A DNA stretch of 64,000 nucleotides from Dryocosmus kuriphilus (Eukaryota; Arthropoda; Insecta; Hymenoptera; Cynipidae). Where the stretch lies: assembly GCA_038277395.1 (NCBI GenBank), contig CM076193.1:147301813-147365812 (forward strand), written 5' to 3'. Positions 32,991 through 44,777 of this stretch are shown here, in pieces. Position numbers and translations under genes: made by a program. The notes below the pieces were generated by a model, which saw only the letters and a list, made by a program, of their open reading frames with translations, was not told the origin of the DNA and did not search any database. The stretch's first letter is position 1. Every line of letters starts with the position of its first letter.

Positions 32991-33144
32991 CCCCGCCCCC
33001 CGTTTTCCACTCCCCCCCTCTCTCTATATATATGTACCCCCCCCCCCTGTACCTCTCTTTTTGTTTTTAGATTTATCATGTACAATAAGTATTGCTTCAA
33101 TGCTCCAATGATACGGAGGACAATAATGGATAGTGGATAGTATT

Positions 33145-33207
33145 GGGAGTAGAACAATAATGACCTTATGCACAGTAAAATAATGAGGCCATTATTGTAC
33201 TGCTCCC
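33145..33207. repeat. inverted repeat hairpin
   Basis: GGGAGTAGAACAATAATG (33145-33162) pairs with CATTATTGTACTGCTCCC (33190-33207), 17 of 18 positions, around a 27-base loop. Probably the centre of a small MITE. The intron otherwise shows nothing up to the exon at 33574. Confidence 0.7.
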
Positions 33208-33573
33208 ACCACTGACCCATAATGGGCTACTTAAGTGGCTGAAAGCAGGCACGTAATACACGCGAATCATGCCTGCGGTGTATAAATAAAATTACTTAGA
33301 TATCTTGGAGCAACATAAAAGTGAAAAGTTCTAGACATATGCCCATATAATTTAGGAGAGGGGTATGTAACAATTATTTTACATCACCTTAATGAAGCAT
33401 TGGAAAGCTGAGAAGATCGAGAAAAAAATTTTGGTACATCCTAGTGCCCACAAGTTGGGTTGTCCTATATTTCAAATTTCTAAGTTAAAAAAAAGTTTTA
33501 AAAATTAATTTGAACTCCCGGCGGCTCAAAGGATTTTAGGAAGTTAAAACTGTATTTTAAATAATTTTTTCAG

Positions 33574-33953
33574 GTAGACACAAGTGCAGAGAAGAGTGGC
33601 CCAATGATAGCACAGAAAGGGCATACAATATTTTTTTGGATGGTACTCTACTTTTGGTACCTCTAATCGTTATGTGTTTAGCTTATTCGTTGATAGCTAG
33701 CAAACTATGGAGAGGTCTTAGGAGGGAAATTCGACAGAGTTCAGTCTGTTTGGGAAGACTAAGAGAATTTCCTGGAAGAATTGCTAGGGAAAGATCCATT
33801 GATCGGGATCAACACGCCACGGCGGTTGTGGAAAGAACAACGATGTTTAATTCTAGATCTGATGAGTTGGGTGGGGGGCCTTCTAATATTATGTCTTCCT
33901 CAAAACATTCGAGATGTAGTCGAATGGGAAATCATCGATCCATGTCTGCCAGG
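33574..33953 (+). CDS. cholecystokinin/sulfakinin-type receptor, exon with ECL2, TM5 and ICL3
   Basis: Acceptor TTTTTTCAG ends at 33573; donor CAGG|GTGAGT at 33954. Two bases complete the Gly codon left by the exon ending at 13057, giving GRHKCREEWPND, the second extracellular loop with the Cys that bonds to TM3. Then FLDGTLLLVPLIVMC and LAYSLIASKLWRGLRR form TM5 and its cytoplasmic end, followed by a long polar third intracellular loop (Arg/Ser-rich, residues with several Ser-Arg and RXXS sites). The KCREEWP and YSLI-SKLW-G features fit sulfakinin/CCK receptors. The exon ends in phase 0, matching 50894. No stop or frameshift, unlike everything around it. Confidence 0.92.
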
Positions 33954-34552
33954 GTGAGTTTTAAAAACTTATTTTTATTAAATAATTCAGTTCCTTAAAT
34001 GTGAGTTCATATCACCGCGCATATGCGTCCTCCATGGAGGTGCATATGCGTCGCACGTCGTGTGGGTAAAATGTGAGCACGCAGTGCTTGTAAGAAGATT
34101 GTTATATTATATTTAAGGGATGAGAATGCTAACACGATAAGGAACTTTTGAAGCTAGCACCTAAATAATGAGACATTAATAGTAAATAGTAAAGAGAACA
34201 TTATTTTCTAGCTAAGTTCAAATCGTCTTTACCGGGTTGTCATTCGCGTCTGTCAGATGAAGCACAAAATCTGCTATATTAATAATTTATATTATTATTA
34301 TTATAAAAAAGCACCTATCACGAACTGCAACGCATGTGTCTCGTACATTCGTGCCTCTCACGACGTGCGATGCGTAGGCTAAATCCGGGTGAGATGCCGC
34401 ACCTTTTTAAAAATCGATATTTCTTCAAAACTATTGACTGAATCAGAACTTTACTTATTGTTATTAAAGCTTGAAGGATCCTACTACATATTGAAAAGTT
34501 AATTTGCGTTAAAAAAAAATTTGTTCATAATATTTATATTAAAAAAAAAATG
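33954..34552. other. start of the 16.9-kb receptor intron
   Basis: No gene. CCTCCATGGAGG near 34028 is a 12-base palindrome between two GCATATGC boxes. At 34381 a CCGGGTGAGATGCCGCACC word is a stray copy of the end motif of the adjacent pogo-like element. Confidence 0.5.
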
Positions 34553-37029
34553 CAAATCCGGGTGAGATGCCACGCCTCAGGGTGAGACGCCGCACGTAGG
34601 GAACGTTAGAGGAATGAGGTTATTTACATTTTTTTATGGTATTTAATGAATGTTCGATATTTTTATATAAAAAGATTATCATTTATTGTTGTGTTTCAAC
34701 TCGGAAGCAAAAAAAAATCATTAAGCAAACAAAAGCAAAATTTCCATCGTAATATAATACATGGTCGAAGAGATTGTTCATCAATTAATTTTTACTTCAT
34801 TGTTTTTCCCCCACAATCAATACATAAATCTTCAAAAATTCAACATTTCGTGTGCAACCATTCGTTGCAAGAACAACAACGAAGTCAATCCTTTTCGTCA
34901 GCGTTGTACATTTTGCTGCATTCACGACATTTTTTAACTTCTCTGACTTTCTTAGTTTGCCTACTGATTTTCTTTGCAATTTTCTTCGATACCTGCTTTT
35001 TCTTTGTAGAACTTCTTTTTTTTGACAGGAGTATCTTCCCTATCACTTGAAGAATCGTGGTCTTCGTCAGATGCATTAATGTTTTCAAAGTCTTTCCTTA
35101 ATTCTTTTTTCGCAGAGAGTGTTTTTTTTTTCTCAATTCCAATTTTTTATCAGTTGTTCGTCGAATTTGATTGATATTTCCAGGAGATGTCAAGATAACA
35201 GCCTTCGATTTTGCTCTGGAATTGTTGGGAGTTGTCAGAGTTGGCACGGGCAAAATTTCGGCCAGAACTTCTTCTGTCACTGTATTAAGGCCATCAGAAG
35301 TTGGTTCTTTTTTTCTCTGTAAAATCAGATTCAGATTCTATTTGTTGTGCTGCTTGAGGAATTTCGTGTGGATTTTGGATGTGATCAGAAATTGCGAAAA
35401 TATATTCCGGAATAACATGTCTGTCAAAGGGAAAAATTCCAGTCAATTGAAAACCACTTATGCAGTTTCCACACTGTCGCTGCTTTGCTTCAGGCTTCAC
35501 AAATTAGTTCTCCTGCTTGCAATCTAGTCACTTTTCGACCTGCGTGGTTGTTGAACCATGTGTCGATGGATTGTTGGAAGTTAGTTTTAAATGGCTTGAA
35601 AAATGTTCTATCGAGAGGTTGAAGAACGGGTGGAGGCACAACAAGGACACTTGGTAGATGTCTTGGAACCGTCGGAGAAACAAGTCGGAGTTCATGTACG
35701 CAGACTTAGGATTCATGTAAACTGTTGAAGCTTAGGGCAATCCATCTTGGAATTCAGGTTTCAAATTTTTACCTTTGTAAATTACAACAGGAGGAAGGAA
35801 TCGTCCTTCAGCAGTACAAGCAGCAACTACTGTCAAAGTTTCACCTTCTTCGCCTGTTGTTATTTTGTGCACAACCCGAGAAACTTTCGGAGCAATGACT
35901 TTCCCGGCTGGGTTGATTAGTTGCAGGTCTGACTCGTCAACGTTTCCAAAATTTTGGGGCTTGTCTCGCAGGCCATGCTTCTTTACCTCTCTCTCCAGTA
36001 AATCGTAAAACTCGTTCACTTTCTGTCTAGTCGAGCCATGAGCTCGTCCCAAAGATAATCCTTCAGATTGGCGAACAGAAAGATCTGGATTTCTTCTCAA
36101 AAATGACCAGAGCCGATCGAAGGCAGCAAATTTTTCGTACGGTTAAATTTGTGAGGTATCTTTAATGACTCGGCAAATAGGTAGGCCAGTTCACGAACTT
36201 TATGTCTGTCGACTGGGAAACCAGAGGCACTCAGTTTTTTAATGTGGTCGACCAATTTTCGCTCATTTTCGTAGCCAAGGAAACCTTGAAAAATGAAGAA
36301 GCATTATTTTAAGATATGATAAAACATTAATTCTGTTTAAAACATTCTTAACGTAAAATCTTTTTTATTGTTAAAATTCACAGTTAACTACTTGACACTG
36401 ACGAGCGGAAATATCTCGACGAAGCACGTGAAATTGTACCGCGAATTAAAAAGAAACGTATAATATTACTCACTATCAGGACCTAGTCGAGAAGTCTCGG
36501 GTTTATTATTTGCCATTTTTCTTTTCAAAGTGTGAACAGGAACCCTGTAATCACGCTCAGCTTCTCGAAGACTGATTTCACCACTCTTGGACCTTCTCTA
36601 TCGCAACCTCTAGATCATGTTCGGTTCAGAGTTTGCGATTTGCGCCATTTGATTTTCGAGTATAATTTGTTGGCATTTTGTCATCTGAAGAAAAATAACG
36701 AAAAACATTGTTTTTATGTAGGTATTTCACATTATTCTTTCATTTCAGTAACAATATCTCATTGGAGTGCTTATAGTAACGATTTCAAGGATCATGCAAA
36801 TTTTGAGATTCTCGTTTGAAATTATTAAGAAAATTCCAAGGATCATGAAAATTTCGATTTTCTGGAATTTTCAAATTATTGTGAAAATTCCAAGAGTCGT
36901 GCAAATTTTATGTTTTTATGTATTTCACATCATTTTTTCACTTAAGTAACAATATCTCATTGGAATGCTTAATAGTAGTAGGTAGGTGCGGCGTCTCATC
37001 CTGAATTTTTTGCGGCATCTATACCGATT
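34553..37029 (-). mobile_element. pogo-like DNA transposon
   Basis: The left end reads CGGGTGAGATGCC, then CAGGGTGAGACGCCGCAC (34578-34595). The reverse complement of the right end has CGGTATAGATGCC, then CAGGATGAGACGCCGCAC, so each TIR has two related boxes. They enclose a minus-strand pogo-family gene. The exact outer boundary and target duplication were not resolved. Confidence 0.7.
34797..36600 (-). pseudogene. pogo-like transposase with CENP-B HTH and C-terminal zinc finger
   Basis: Minus-strand order: a psq/CENP-B-type HTH (TEHDLEVAIEKV, SGEISLREAERDYRVPVHTL), an intron of about 190 bases (GATA|GTGAGT near 36473 to TTTTCAAG near 36286), GFLGYENERKLVDHIKKL, NPDLSVRQSEGLSLGRA, and the DDE domain start NFGNVDESDLQLINPAG (first Asp). 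MNPKSAYMNSDLFLRRFQD then joins directly to VLVVPPPVLQPLDRTFFKPF, so about 40 residues that normally hold the second Asp (DGH box) are deleted. The end contains GIFPFDRHVIPEYIFAISDH and a PHD-like Cys/His cluster (CRECSKMYN, CCSCNEWLHTKC, CIDCG). Several frameshifts. Stops at four likely Trp positions are all TGA. Confidence 0.78.
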
Positions 37030-37390
37030 GTAAGGGATAGACGCCACACCACCTTAATTTTTACTCGAAACGTCAATTCTTGCGAACATAACCAACAAAC
37101 TTTCTGCAAGCTTAACACAATGCAATAAACGCGTGGATTCGTAAGAATTAACACAAAACCGGGGAAAAAAAATATATTTTCAAACACAGCGCTACAAATT
37201 TGACGGCCACCGCAACATGATCGAGACTAAATAGCCAATAATAATACTTTTTTGACGGATAGAAAATAGCAGGTGTTACTTATGCTTTCTTTTGCGCCAC
37301 GAAATACACACGCACACAGACACTTGCGCTAATACATCGAATCGATATACAAGATCTTGAAAGCGCGGCATCTATACCGATCTATTTGTT
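37012..37390. repeat. direct repeat pair next to the pogo-like right end
   Basis: GCGGCATCTATACCGAT occurs at 37012-37028 and 37372-37388, 360 bases apart in the same orientation. The first is part of the pogo-like right TIR. The interval is non-coding. It may be a second, solo end of the same family. Confidence 0.6.
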
Positions 37391-37517
37391 TAGATGTTAA
37401 CTAACATTACCTTATTGTGACACATGTGCATCCTTCGGAAAAGTCGAAAAATAATATGAAAAAAACTTCTGCGGCTTTATATGGTCTAAAATATTTATTG
37501 ATCCATTACATGTGTGT

Positions 37518-37552
37518 CTAACGTTTCGGGCTAGTACCAGCCCCTCTTCCGA
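37518..37552 (-). ncRNA. hammerhead-like motif, PLE-C left pLTR
   Basis: On the minus strand CGGAAGAG precedes a perfect stem GGGCT-GGTACT-AGCCC and then GAAACGTTAGAC. The stem II and GAAAC core are intact; the first box has diverged. Confidence 0.5.
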
Positions 37553-38263
37553 GACTCTAAGGAGCAATTTAAATGTTAAGAATAGTTATAAATACGTTTT
37601 ACATATGATACGAAGAAAGTACATACCATGTCGTATCATTGTCGAAAAGGAACTTTCTTAAAAGTCATTTAAAAATTCGGTTGAATTAATTCCGTATGTA
37701 TGTTAGAATAAGGATTACTTCATAGAATTAACCTCAAAAAAACGTTAAAATGAATGTGGACAAATTAAGAGTACATCTGAAATATTAAGTGAGTCCATAT
37801 AGGTTTATATATATCTAAAGGAGAGAATAGTGGTAGAAAAAAGAAGGGAATAATGAGAGATGTTACCTTGAAATTGTAGTGTGTTATTTTGTCTTTACTT
37901 TAAAAATTGCATGTTGAGAGTTGTGTTTGTTTTTATAATAAATGGTTTTTCAAAAACAAAATCCAGATCCATTTTCATTCAGATAAATAAAAAGATTGTG
38001 GTGAGAATTTTAATAAAAATTAAAATTAAAAATAAAAAAGCAGGACCAACGCGGGAAACCGCATGGAATGCATTGTGAGGTTATGTAATGAAGAAAATTA
38101 TTTCTAGAGGATGTAGGTCATCGTAGTCACGAGGTGTAATGATCACGTGAGCACAGTGACATTACTTCCTCTTTTTAAATAAAAATTAATTAATTTGAAA
38201 TTTTAAATGTAAAGAATTGGTTCATGTTGCAAAATTCTTTTGAAAAAAACCTTACTTTTATTT

Positions 38264-40117
38264 TTATTTTTTAGTGAAAATTAAGTTTTGATATAAGGTG
38301 CTAAGTCCTTGAATGTCTGTGCGTGAATTGACTGATCTTTTATTTCTAATTATATTGATCATTTCCAGAATCTCTCTTTTCGCTTTATTTTTTTCAATAG
38401 CTAGAATGATTGGATTCTTGAAATCAAGGGTGTGGAACATCAAATAGCGTGTTTTCCTAAAGCTGTTTTTGTACAAAAAAATTCTCAACATTCTTTTTGT
38501 GATCATTTACTGTAACCATAAGTTCTCTTTTTGTTTGACCTATATAGACCCACCCACATTGATTACAAGTTAACTGGTAGATGACGTTCGTTTTATGCTC
38601 TTTTTTTATGGGATCCTTTGTAGATTTATATAGTTTTTGAAGTGTATTACCTTCTTTAAAAATTATTGATTGTTTTGTCTTTAAAAATGTGTTTAATTTT
38701 GTTAGAAAAATTGTCAGCATATGGAACAACAATCACCTTTTTTGGCTCAAAATCATTTTCATTCCCACTTTGATTATTCGTGTTATTACTGACATTAAAA
38801 ATTTTTTGTAAACTTAATTTAATTTTACAGTCTATAGGCTCTTCCGGATATCCATTTTTTTATTAAAGTTCTTTTGACTAAAGTTAAATTATCCTTATGG
38901 TACCTTTTGTCTGCTAACTTTATGGCTCTATCTACCAACGAATAAATTACGCCTATTTATGCAGAGATGGGATGATGGGAAATGAAAATGATGGTAACGT
39001 CCCGACCAGGTCGGCTTTCGGTACCAATTGGAAATTACACGTCCGTCCTCTACCACAACATTGACATCGAGAAAATTTATATTATTATTATTAGTCGATC
39101 TTTCTAATGTAAATTTTAGATCGGGGTCGACCCTATTAAATCTGTACAACAAGCCGTCCACTTTCTCCTCAGGCACACATGTGATAATATCATCTACGTA
39201 CCTGAAGAAAAAGGGAACATCATAGGACAGATCCTTTAGAATTTCATGCTCTATATCTTCTAAAACCAAATTTGCTATAGCTGGAGATATTGGTGAACCC
39301 ATGGGTACACCTATTTTCTGTTTGTAAATTTTATCTTCAAATTGTACATAAGTGTTTTCCATTATAAATGCCATTGCTCTTACAAAGGCTTCTTCGGAGA
39401 AACATGTATGTTCTTTAATCTGTGTCCATCGTTTCTTAATATATTCTATTGTATTATTTCTAGAGATATTCGTAAACATTGATTCTGCATCTAAGGAAAT
39501 GAAGCTAAAATTATCTGGTATAGTGATATCTTTAATTTTTTCAATAAAGTCCCAGCTATTTTTAATGAACGTATTTGTTTTTCCTAAAATTGGTTGGATT
39601 GCACTTTGTTAGAGCGATGCCATTTTTACACATGGAGTTTTAATATCCGAGGTAATCGGTCTAAGTGGAATCACTTAGTCTTGTAAAAGATCTAACATTT
39701 TTTGTTTATAATTTTCCCGTTCCATCACAACCGTAACACTTCCCTTATCGGCCTCAGTAATTACCAAGTTTGAATGCTCTCTTATAAATTTTTGAGTTTC
39801 AGAAACTTTTCTAATTGTATCAAATTGATCGAGTTTTTAAAAATTATTACCTTTCAGTAACCAATTTTGTATGTAAAAAGCTAGATTTGACCTGATTGTA
39901 TCACGTTGATTTGGATGAATTTGATGAATTTTGCTTTCAACCTCGGTAATAAAATCATCCGAAGGGAAGCTCTTCCGGTCGTAGGGAACGGCAAAATCTT
40001 TTCCCAGAGATAAAATTTCAAGCACCTCATCTGGGATTCGCGTGTTAGACAGGTTCATGATCCATTTTGATTTGTCATGAGGAATGCTTTTCTTTTGATA
40101 ATTTTCTAAATTCATAA
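38264..40117 (-). pseudogene. PLE-C left copy: RT and GIY-YIG
   Basis: Starts within the N-terminal domain (KKKIMNLENYQKKSIPHDKS at about 40117), reaches a TAA after KGNNF (39837), then FIREHSNLVITEADKGSVTV. A deletion removes the region containing the LPKIHK box. RT motifs follow in an open frame: FISLDAESMFTNIS (A motif), GVPMGSPISPAIANL (B), FFFRYVDDIITC (catalytic YVDD) and NFLDVNV, then WYRKPTWSGRYHH (39479-38928). After a frame change come LVDRAIKLADKR and the GIY-YIG module (NVIYQLTCNQCGWVYIGQTK) with an ending at 38264. The catalytic RT core and nuclease motifs are intact, but stops and a deletion kill the gene. Confidence 0.88.
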
Positions 40118-41280
40118 TTTTCTTTTTTGAAATTAGTTCATTATAACATGGCTTTAAACGAACATCACCGGAGCAGACGTTTCTATAGAAGAATAGATGA
40201 AGAGGAAGCCCAGGGTGTCGGAGAACTAGTACGAAGATGGACAAAAAACACGAGAAGAATGGAAAGCTTAAAATGCCAATTAAGGTTTTTACATGTTGCT
40301 AAAGTAAAAAATCTCACACCAAAACACACTGAAAATAGTACTAAAAACAAAATTTATATGTTTTCGAAAAAGGGTAAGCAAAAATTAGATAATATGTTTA
40401 GTTTCCTAAGATTTAAAATTTTAGACCAAGAAATTACTGACAAAAATTGTAAAATTAGAAGTCTTGCTAGGAAAATTGAAATTTTAGAGTGTAAAGTTTG
40501 TGAATTATCCTCTGAAGAATTTATTAATTGTATTATTTTTTCAAATGACACATCTTTAAAAACCTTTAAGAATAAACTCTTACTTGTTTCAAAAAGAAAA
40601 TTATGAATTTAGAAAATTATCAAAAGAAAAGCATTCCTCATGACAAATCAAAATGGATCATGAACCTGTCTAACACGCCAATCCCAGATGAGGTGCTTGA
40701 AATTCTATCTTTGGGAAAAGATTTTGCCGTTCCCTACGACCGGAAGAGCTTCCCTTCGGATGATTTTATTACCGAGGTTGAAAGCAAAATTCATCAAATT
40801 CATCCAAATCAACGTGATACGATCAGGTCAAATCTAGCTTTTTACATACAAAATTGGTTACTGAAAGGTAATAATTTTTAAAAACTCGATCAATTTGATA
40901 CAATTAGAAAAGTTTCTGAAACTCAAAAATTTATAAGAGAGCATTCAAACTTGGTAATTACTGAGGCCGATCTTAGATCTTTTCCAAGACGAAAAAGTTT
41001 ATGAAAACATACAAAAACACCCTCTAAATAGAATAAAAAGAGAAAGGGATGTTTTAGTCAGGAATTGGGTACATGCGAATTTAATTTCAAACAGTACATC
41101 CTTAAGTTTACGACCATCAAGTGTGCACATTGCCAGAATATATGGCCTCCCTAAGATCCATAAGGAAGTGATTTCACTTACAAGTAACCCTGCCCAACTG
41201 TCACTCACTGATTTCAATGAAACTTGGCAGAGTGGCAGAACATTGAAAAATATTAGACACGTGTTTTTTTATATCGGCCC

Positions 41281-41990
41281 AACCTATTTTTAGGGGTGAA
41301 AACCGCCCCTACCAAACCACAAGTAGGCTAACCGACCTAACTCTGGGAACAGCGAGTTTAATCGTTCATTTTTGTATAATAATTTAATTCCATTACATAA
41401 ATTAACTCATTTAAACACTTAACCCTAACCAATGTAATCCACTTACCTCTAACCACTGTAAACCACCCCTATCAAACCACAAGTAGGCTAACCGACCTAG
41501 CTCTGGGAACAGCGAGTTTAGTCGTTCATTTTTCGTATAATAATTGAATTCCACAACACAAATTAACTCATTTAAACACTTACCCCTAGCCAATATAACC
41601 CACTTATCCCTAACCCCTGTAAACCATCCCGACCAAACCACATATAGGCTAACCCTCGTATCCCTGTAACAGCGACTTTAATGGCTAGTTTTTTATGAAA
41701 GAATTAAATGTCACACCAATCCCCAAACCCACAAACCCCAAATCCACAAACTTCGAACCCAGGAACCCCAAGCCCATAAACCCCGAACTCACAAACCCCA
41801 AACCCACACACTCCAACTTACAAATTCTAAATTCATAAACTTCAAGCCTATAGTCTTAAAAACTCACCAAATTTAAACGCACAATCTTAAAAACGCATGA
41901 TGCCAAAACCTACAATTTTTAAATCGTTAAAACTGCTAACCTCCAGTAAAAAAATAGAAACCCTAAAAGTCCAAACTCACAAAAACATAA
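41281..41990. repeat. subterminal 160-bp units and a CCCACAAACCCCAAA array
   Basis: Three units marked by ACCAAACCACAAGTAGGCTA at 41311, 41471 and 41632 (the last diverged), mirrored at 44800-45190. Then about 280 bases of degenerate CCCAAACCCACAAA/AACTTCAAGC short repeats. No coding content. 41991-42349 is plain AT-rich DNA. Confidence 0.75.
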
Positions 41991-42349
41991 AGTCATAAAT
42001 TTCAAATTTACATTCCAGATATCCCTACCGTGATTTTTTTGCATTCTTTATTTTTTGATAAAAAGGATTTACTTTTAATGTTCTCTTGATGGCTTAACCT
42101 TAAAATTTATTTGAAAATTCTATTTCCGTTGAATAATCCCTTTCTGTTTACTATTTCAGTTCAGGTGTTTTTATATATTAGCAAAATCATCAGAGTTATT
42201 CAATTTTTTATAATTTAGGCTAGTAGGACGGAGTAGGATATAAGTTGTACAATAGTTTAATAAATCGTAAATTGAAATTTATAATCGCTTATGTGTAATT
42301 AATTACTTTATCTTTCATAGAATTCAAAATTCTAAAAAAAATGTACATA

Positions 42350-42665
42350 GGGTCCGGCACTCGAAGTGTAACCAATTAAATAGGCAATAAATTCAGTTTG
42401 GAAAATTACTTTTACTCAATTCAAAGTACAAAATGTCTAAAAATAATACAAAATTCAGAAACAATTTTGCTCAATGAAAACGATTGTAGAGCGCCCATCT
42501 GCGGTTACAGCGGCCCAAACCATTATCTGTAGCTGTTGCTGCCTCCTGGTGGCCAATCGATGACTCAAATTCTCGTATGAACGGTCCGTCATGTAAAACC
42601 TATGATGCCCGTGCGTCAACTGCGCGAGCGGTCTGAAGTTGGTTACCCTTCGAGTGCCGGACCCT
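42350..42665. mobile_element. 316-bp MITE inside the pogo-like element
   Basis: GGGTCCGGCACTCGAAG plus TGTAACC at the left is inverted at the right (GGTTACCCTTCGAGTGCCGG plus ACCC), 23 of 24 positions. TA lies close outside each end (42348-42349 region and 42668-42669). The interior is GC-richer than the host and non-coding. Confidence 0.8.
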
Positions 42666-42832
42666 GTATACGTTGAACATAAAACAAGAAGTTGATAATT
42701 GTATTGTTTGCACTTTCCTAAAACTAGTTAATGTCATTCATTAATATTTATATTTTTATCTAACTCATTATTTAATCCGTTTCAAAAACTGAATAAGCCT
42801 TTCATTTTTAATTTTTAACTAAAAAATCTAAC

Positions 42833-44429
42833 ATGACTATGAATCCAAAAAATATAATTCAACTAGTAACCTTTGCATTTAATGATCCAATGTACAATAA
42901 TGAAACAAAAATTACTGATTCAGAATCCCACTTTGCATCGCAATTGATAAATTTAATCAAAAATGCTATAAGTAACGATGTTTATACCGAGACTTATAAT
43001 ACATTATGTTTCAATGATGAAAGCGCAATTGCTGAAGAAGTTGTAAATGTAGTAGATGACAAAGATGATGAATTTCATGAGACATTACAAGAGGATGTCG
43101 AAGTAAATGGAAATATTGATATAGAATATAAAAAAGCTGCAGTTGATTTTTGGCGATCAACAAAAAATAAGCGTAAAAGTATTGAATCAGTCAAACATCA
43201 GTACAAAAAAGTTACCAGTATAAGGCAATTATATAGGTGGGAAGATCAAATTACTAAAAAAGGTGCAAGAGGACACAAGCTATGTTATGTTTCTAATTAT
43301 GTATTTGAAGAATTTAAAAATGCCTTTGACAAATGCTTACCTGTTCACGACGTACATATAAAAAGATGGGCCTTGAAAGCTGCAAAGGAAGTGGAGCTAT
43401 CTTCGAAACAATTTAATGCTTCCCCAAATGGATCCACAATTTTAAAAAACAGAATAACATTGTTTCAAGGAAAATAAATAAATTCATCACTCAGGCACAA
43501 ATTTCGGGCAAACAAGAATTATTGAATGAGGCATCTACCTTTGTTAATCAGGTTATATCAGTAATTTCTCGTTTAGGGTCAGCAAATGTTTACAATACAG
43601 ATCAATTCGGATTCAATCGTGAATCTCATGCTGGGAGAACTTTATCATTTTTACGTACAGCAAAATCAAATGTATTGCTCAATCCCTGAATTCGTTGACT
43701 CACAGTTATACTATTCAACTTCTTGTTTCTGTAGATGAAATTTTGAAATCTCCACTGCTGATAGTTTTGCAAGAAACTGATGGTATATTTGGACCCATGG
43801 TAACAAAAAATATGTACAAAGCACCAAATATTATAGCTTGGGCTTCAAAATCAGGAAAAATGACATCCGATTTGACGGCGAAATGGTTAGAAGAAATTTA
43901 TTTACCTGCTGTTGGAAATGAAAGTGCTCTCTGCCTCGACTCTTGGACAGGACAGACCGAAAAAGTTTTCACAAATACAAAAAAAGGCATTAAAAAAGTC
44001 GAAATATACACTATACCTGCAGGAACTACTGGTTTTGCTCAGCCACTAGATGTGTATGGATTTCGTCCATGGAAAAACTTTTTAAGACATTTGTCAGATT
44101 TAGTACTCTTATATAATTATGATATCAACTTACATTTACGGAATAATATTCTAAAAGTCCAATCGCTAATACATAATCAGTTTTCATCGCCAAGGTTTGT
44201 AAATATATTTAAGTATGCTTGGTGGAAATGCGCCTATATTCAGGAAAAAGCAATGAAGTTTGACACACCAGAAAATTTTTGTGTAAAATATGTAAATGAC
44301 ACATGTGAAAAATGCAGTGATATAGCAGTTATAAAATGCGCATGGTGTACTGTTTCTCTGTGTATGCAACACTTTTTTGCAATTACAGAAGAAAATCTTC
44401 CTCACTACTGTGGGAAATACGTAAAATAA
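42833..44429 (+). pseudogene. pogo-like transposase in three frame segments
   Basis: Segment 1 (42833-43477): an acidic N-terminus, then a CENP-B/HTH-like region (YKKAAVDFWRSTKNKRKSIE, RQLYRWEDQITKKG, IKRWALKAAKEV). A frameshift near 43435 leads to NFKKQNNIVSRKINKF, VYNTDQFGFNRESHAGRTLS (first Asp region) and a second shift near 43690. Segment 3 (43695-44429): THSYTIQLLVSVDEILKSPL, SALCLDSWTGQ (second Asp) and IPAGTTGFAQPLDVYGFRPW, the pogo-type QPLD box, ending in a Cys/His cluster (CEKCSDIAVIKCAWC, CMQH). The motif order is that of an insect transposase family related to pogo/Tigger. Two frameshifts and few other lesions suggest recent decay. Confidence 0.7.
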
Positions 44430-44475
44430 CTGTTTAGCCAAACCAAATTTCAATGATTTGTGACTCATGGTAATT

Positions 44476-44777
44476 CAGCACCACGAACGTGAGAGGCGAG
44501 GGGACTCACGGCAATCCAGTACCCCGATCGTGAGAGGCAAGGGGACTCACGCAAATCAAGCACCCCAAAGGGAATAGATTATTACCACGTCCACGTCGTT
44601 GTTCCTGGGTAACGCTGAGAGTAAAAAAAAACATGAGAGGCAAAGAGGCTCACGTAATTCCAACACCCCGATGGTGAGAGGTGAGGGGACCCACGGTAAT
44701 CTAGCACCCCGAACGTGAGAGGCGAGGGGACTTATGGTAATCCAGCACCCCGAACGCGAGAGGGGAGAGGGCTCACC
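44476..44777. repeat. second locus of the 42-bp hairpin minisatellite (inverted)
   Basis: Units such as CACCCCGAACGTGAGAGGCG then AGGGGACTCACGGTAATCCAG are the reverse complement of the array at 19236-19449. Two blocks of units flank a spacer (44560-44625: CCCAAAGGGAATAG, CCACGTCCACGTCGTTGTTC, CCTGGGTAACGCT) that is the mirror of the leader at 19192-19237. Units are more diverged than in the mariner. Confidence 0.85.

Noticed and set aside
42833..44429. A host gene in the second receptor intron
   Set aside because: It is enclosed by matching inverted ends with a TTA duplication and shows pogo-type transposase motifs.
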